Below are positions 61,706 to 64,000 of a stretch of 64,000 nucleotides of DNA, piece after piece (the stretch's first letter is position 1; each line of letters begins with the position of its first letter). The notes beneath the pieces were generated by a model, which did not search any database, had not been told where the DNA came from, and worked only from the letters and a program-made list of their open reading frames with translations. The stretch lies in NCBI GenBank assembly GCA_003513005.1, contig DOTD01000017.1:3263-67262 (forward strand), read 5' to 3'. The translations under genes and the position numbers were made by a program. This DNA is from Desulfotomaculum sp. Lineage in GTDB: Bacteria; Bacillota; Desulfotomaculia; Desulfotomaculales; Nap2-2B.

Positions 61706-61900
61706 GGGGGTCAGGCTTGACTTATTATGAAAATTGACTTATTAGATTTATTGGGGGTCAGGCTTGACTTATTAGATTTATTGGGGGTCAGGCTTGACTT
61801 ATTATGAAAATTGACTTATTAGAGAAGTCGCTTTAAACGTATTGGGGGTCAGGCTTGACTTATTATGAAAATTGACTTATTAGAGAAGTCGCTTTAAACG
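61706..61900 (+). repeat. Direct-repeat array (GGGGGTCAGGCTTGACTTATTA units)
   Basis: Four copies of the unit start at 61706, 61753, 61783 and 61844. Copies 3 and 4 are a ~57-bp near-identical tandem with a second TTGACTTATTA and the tail AGAGAAGTCGCTTTAAACG; copies 1 and 2 share the tail AGATTTATT. The spacings (47, 30, 61) are not constant, so it is not a CRISPR. A fifth copy lies at 8861-8900. It fills most of the 469-bp gap between pheA and larC, and is likely a REP-like mobile/intergenic element. Confidence 0.8.
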
Positions 61901-61932
61901 GCATAGATGTCTGTCCTCAAGAGTTAACCGGG

Positions 61933-61961
61933 TTGACGCAAACATGTGTAAAATATACAAT
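61933..61961 (+). promoter_or_regulatory. Promoter of larC-larB
   Basis: TTGACG (61933-61938) and TACAAT (61956-61961) are spaced by 17 bp, about 57 bp before the larC start and just after the repeat array. Confidence 0.7.
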
Positions 61962-62017
61962 AAAACCATTAGTTTGTTTTTACTGCGAAAAACCTGCGAT
62001 TAATCAGAGGGCTGAAG

Positions 62018-63226
62018 ATGAAAGCACTTTATTTTGATTGTTTCAGCGGTGTTAGCGGCGATATGATTTTGGGAGCTTTGATTGATGCAGGCGCAAGCTT
62101 TGAGAACATAAGTGGACAATTAAAACATCTTGGTATACAGGATTACGAACTAAAGGTCCTCAAGGATCGATCATATGGCATAACAGGATCCAAGTTTCAA
62201 GTAATATTCGACGAACATTACTTGCCTTTGCGGAATCTCTCCGATATTTCCCGGCTAATTGAAGAAAGTTCTCTTCCCGCTGATATAAAAGATAACGCCG
62301 CCGCGGTTTTTCTTAAACTTGCCGGAGCAGAGGCATTGGTACACGGAGTTCCCCTGGAAAATGTCCACTTTCATGAGCTAGGAGCAATAGATACAATTAT
62401 CGATATTGTAGGAACTCTTCTTGCGCTTGATGAACTGGGCATCGAAAAGATATACTGCTCGCCCTTGCCGATCAGTCATGGTTATGTCAGGTGCAGTCAC
62501 GGCATATTTCCAGTCCCGGCGCCTGCGACGGCAGAAATATTAAAAGGTTTTCCCATCCGCTTTATAGACATTGAGGGTGAACTGGTAACACCAACCGGAG
62601 CGGCAATAGTAACTGTTTTGTCTGATTTTTCCCGGATCATGCCGGGCATGAAGCTGATCCATACCGGATACGGCCTGGGTCAAAACGATTACGGAATTCC
62701 TAATGCCCTGCGCGTTTTTATCGGGGAATATGATGATCCGGAAAATACAACAGATAGTGAACCCGTTAATCCCAAACAGGAAATTACCGTATTGCAAACA
62801 AACATTGACGATTTAAACCCTGAAATATTGGCTTTTGCTGCTGACAAGCTGCTCAACTACGGAGCGATTGATGTATCGATAACACCTCTGGTCATGAAAA
62901 AAGGACGGTCTGGATGTCTGCTTACAGTTCTATGTTTTTTTGAAACAAGAAAGAAATTGATTGATATTATATTTAAGGAAACTACCAGCCTCGGAATACG
63001 GGTTCATCAAGAAAGACGGGTCGTTCTGCCCAGACAGGAAATATGCGTGGAAACGGAATACGGGCCTGTCAGGGTTAAAATTTCAGCCACCACGAACAGA
63101 GAAAAACAAATCAGCCCCGAATATGAGGACTGCCGTAAAATCGCCAGTGAGAAAGATATCCCCCTTAGAGTTGTATACGATGCTTCCTTACAAGCCGCAC
63201 GAAGTCTTTTAAAGGAAAGTATTTGA
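62018..63226 (+). CDS. larC: Nickel insertion protein LarC (pyridinium-3,5-bisthiocarboxylate mononucleotide cyclometallase)
   Basis: LarC inserts nickel into the nickel-pincer nucleotide cofactor of lactate racemase-type enzymes, using CTP. The 402-residue protein begins ALYFDCFSGVSGDMILGALID and contains NVHFHELGAIDTIIDIVG, ELVTPTGAAI and TNIDDLNPEILAF. The frame is whole; in Lactobacillus plantarum larC is expressed through a frameshift as two parts, which is not needed here. It overlaps larB by 4 bp. LarE and LarA are not in the window. Confidence 0.94.
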   Translation: MKALYFDCFSGVSGDMILGALIDAGASFENISGQLKHLGIQDYELKVLKDRSYGITGSKFQVIFDEHYLPLRNLSDISRLIEESSLPADIKDNAAAVFLKLAGAEALVHGVPLENVHFHELGAIDTIIDIVGTLLALDELGIEKIYCSPLPISHGYVRCSHGIFPVPAPATAEILKGFPIRFIDIEGELVTPTGAAIVTVLSDFSRIMPGMKLIHTGYGLGQNDYGIPNALRVFIGEYDDPENTTDSEPVNPKQEITVLQTNIDDLNPEILAFAADKLLNYGAIDVSITPLVMKKGRSGCLLTVLCFFETRKKLIDIIFKETTSLGIRVHQERRVVLPRQEICVETEYGPVRVKISATTNREKQISPEYEDCRKIASEKDIPLRVVYDASLQAARSLLKESI

Positions 63227-63996
63227 GTATGGATCGGGAAAAATTAGAAAAAATGCTATCGCTTTTAGCAGATCGTGAAATTACAGTTAACCAGGCTATG
63301 GAACAATTGAAGTTACTCCCATATCAGGATTTGAACTTTGCCAGGATAGACAATCACCGGAGTATCCGCTGCGGTTTTCCGGAAGTGATTTTTTGCGAAG
63401 GCAAAAGACCTGAACAGACAGCCGAAATATTTAACCAAATGGTTAACTCTAATCGGACAGTATTGGGCACGCGTGCAAGTTACCGCATGTTTGCGGCAGT
63501 AAGAAGCCTGTGCCCGGCTGTCCAATATTATAAAACTGCGCGCTGTATTGTTTACGGCATGCCCGACGAGCCTTTATACCCGGCGCCTGTCCTTGTGATA
63601 AGCGCGGGAACTACCGACCTGCCGGCGGCTGAAGAGGCGGCCGTATGCGCACAGGCGATGGGTAATACTGTCTTAAAGTTATTTGATGTAGGCGTAGCCG
63701 GTTTGCACCGGCTTTTGGATTACCTGGAGTTAATCCAAAAAGCAGCTGTCACCATTGTTGTTGCCGGTATGGAAGGCGCTCTGCCAAGCGTTGTCGGCGG
63801 ACTGACTGATCGTCCGGTAATTGCAGTACCTACCAGCACAGGTTATGGCGCAAGTTTTGGCGGGCTGGCTGCCCTGTTGGGAATGTTGAACAGCTGTACA
63901 CCTGGAGTCGGTGTGGTTAATATTGACAATGGTTTTGGGGCAGCTTCACTGGCAACGGCAATTAACCGTACTATAAAATCCAGCCCGGCATTATAA
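63223..63996 (+). CDS. larB: Nickel-pincer cofactor biosynthesis protein LarB
   Basis: LarB carboxylates and hydrolyses nicotinic acid adenine dinucleotide to make the dicarboxylate precursor of the nickel-pincer cofactor. The 257-residue protein has an N-terminal region (GFPEVIFCEGKRPEQTAEI) and the PurE-like domain with VISAGTTDLPAAEEAA, VVAGMEGALPSVVGGL and PTSTGYGASFGGLAALL. The start is either TTG (63223, 6 nt from AAGGA) or ATG (63229); both overlap or abut the larC stop. It is the last gene in the window, 4 bp before its end. Confidence 0.94.
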   Translation: MSMDREKLEKMLSLLADREITVNQAMEQLKLLPYQDLNFARIDNHRSIRCGFPEVIFCEGKRPEQTAEIFNQMVNSNRTVLGTRASYRMFAAVRSLCPAVQYYKTARCIVYGMPDEPLYPAPVLVISAGTTDLPAAEEAAVCAQAMGNTVLKLFDVGVAGLHRLLDYLELIQKAAVTIVVAGMEGALPSVVGGLTDRPVIAVPTSTGYGASFGGLAALLGMLNSCTPGVGVVNIDNGFGAASLATAINRTIKSSPAL

Positions 63997-64000
63997 TGAG

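Noticed and set aside
61706..61900. CRISPR array
   Set aside because: Units are spaced 47, 30 and 61 bp, their intervening sequence is itself repeated, and no cas gene is in the window.
62018..63226. Programmed frameshift in larC
   Set aside because: Known from Lactobacillus plantarum, but here one continuous 402-codon frame covers both halves.
63223..63996. larB start certain at ATG 63229
   Set aside because: A TTG at 63223 has better spacing from AAGGA; the choice cannot be made from sequence.

Overview
The window looks like a chromosomal segment of an anaerobic, endospore-forming Firmicute, most likely a Desulfotomaculum/Pelotomaculum-type member of the Peptococcales/Desulfotomaculales. 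The evidence is gene content and order: sigH, spoIIP, codY, RNase J and RqcH, in blocks that match Bacillus (cysS-mrnC-rlmB-rae1-sigH and topA-xerC-hslV-hslU-codY). Added to these are a membrane succinate dehydrogenase/fumarate reductase, a formate-tetrahydrofolate ligase, molybdenum cofactor genes and Lar nickel-pincer genes, all common in syntrophic or sulfate-reducing clostridia. The genus is inference; no 16S gene is present.

Layout. 0.3-6.3 kb: a minus-strand trpE-G-D-C-F-aroF operon without trpBA, led by a sigma-A promoter and a leader with eight regularly spaced (G/U)AG triplets, an antiterminator and a terminator, i.e. a TRAP-type attenuator. 6.3-17.8 kb: sigH, rae1, rlmB, mrnC, cysS, codY, hslUV, xerC, topA, dprA. 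18.2-24 kb: tRNA-Gly, a membrane protein, rnjA, a YqxA-like protein, spoIIP, a holin-like protein, rpsT and holA. 24-26.5 kb: mobB, a MOSC protein, moaC and moaA, running into holA. 26.6-38.3 kb: mixed metabolism (MBL hydrolase, fhs, rhomboid protease, hisG, ndk, nitroreductase, UspA, an ABC-2 exporter, a MoxR/VWA pair, a HIT protein).

38.4-46.8 kb holds the most unusual region. A stand-alone AgrC-like sensor membrane domain, an AgrB peptidase and an AgrD autoinducer precursor are followed by a membrane GGDEF/HD-GYP protein. Upstream lie alr, nnrD and acpS, then a LytTR response regulator with a LytS-type kinase. This suggests peptide quorum sensing linked to cyclic-di-GMP or to the nearby two-component system.

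47-57 kb: an epimerase, a Phd/ParE toxin-antitoxin pair plus an orphan antitoxin, tRNA-Pro, rqcH, a P-loop/Asp23 fusion protein, rdgB, an MBL hydrolase, a TreT-like glycosyltransferase, a cysteine synthase, and a protein kinase that is in frame with an upstream zinc-ribbon gene across one TGA stop. 57-64 kb: sdhB-sdhA-sdhC (transcribed sdhC first), pheA, a direct-repeat array, larC and larB. Several intergenic repeat families occur (an interspersed ~60-bp repeat, a GGGGTCAGGCTTGAC family, and a 62-bp perfect palindrome).

Translation starts were adjusted by eye using Shine-Dalgarno matches and family lengths. TTG and GTG starts are frequent.
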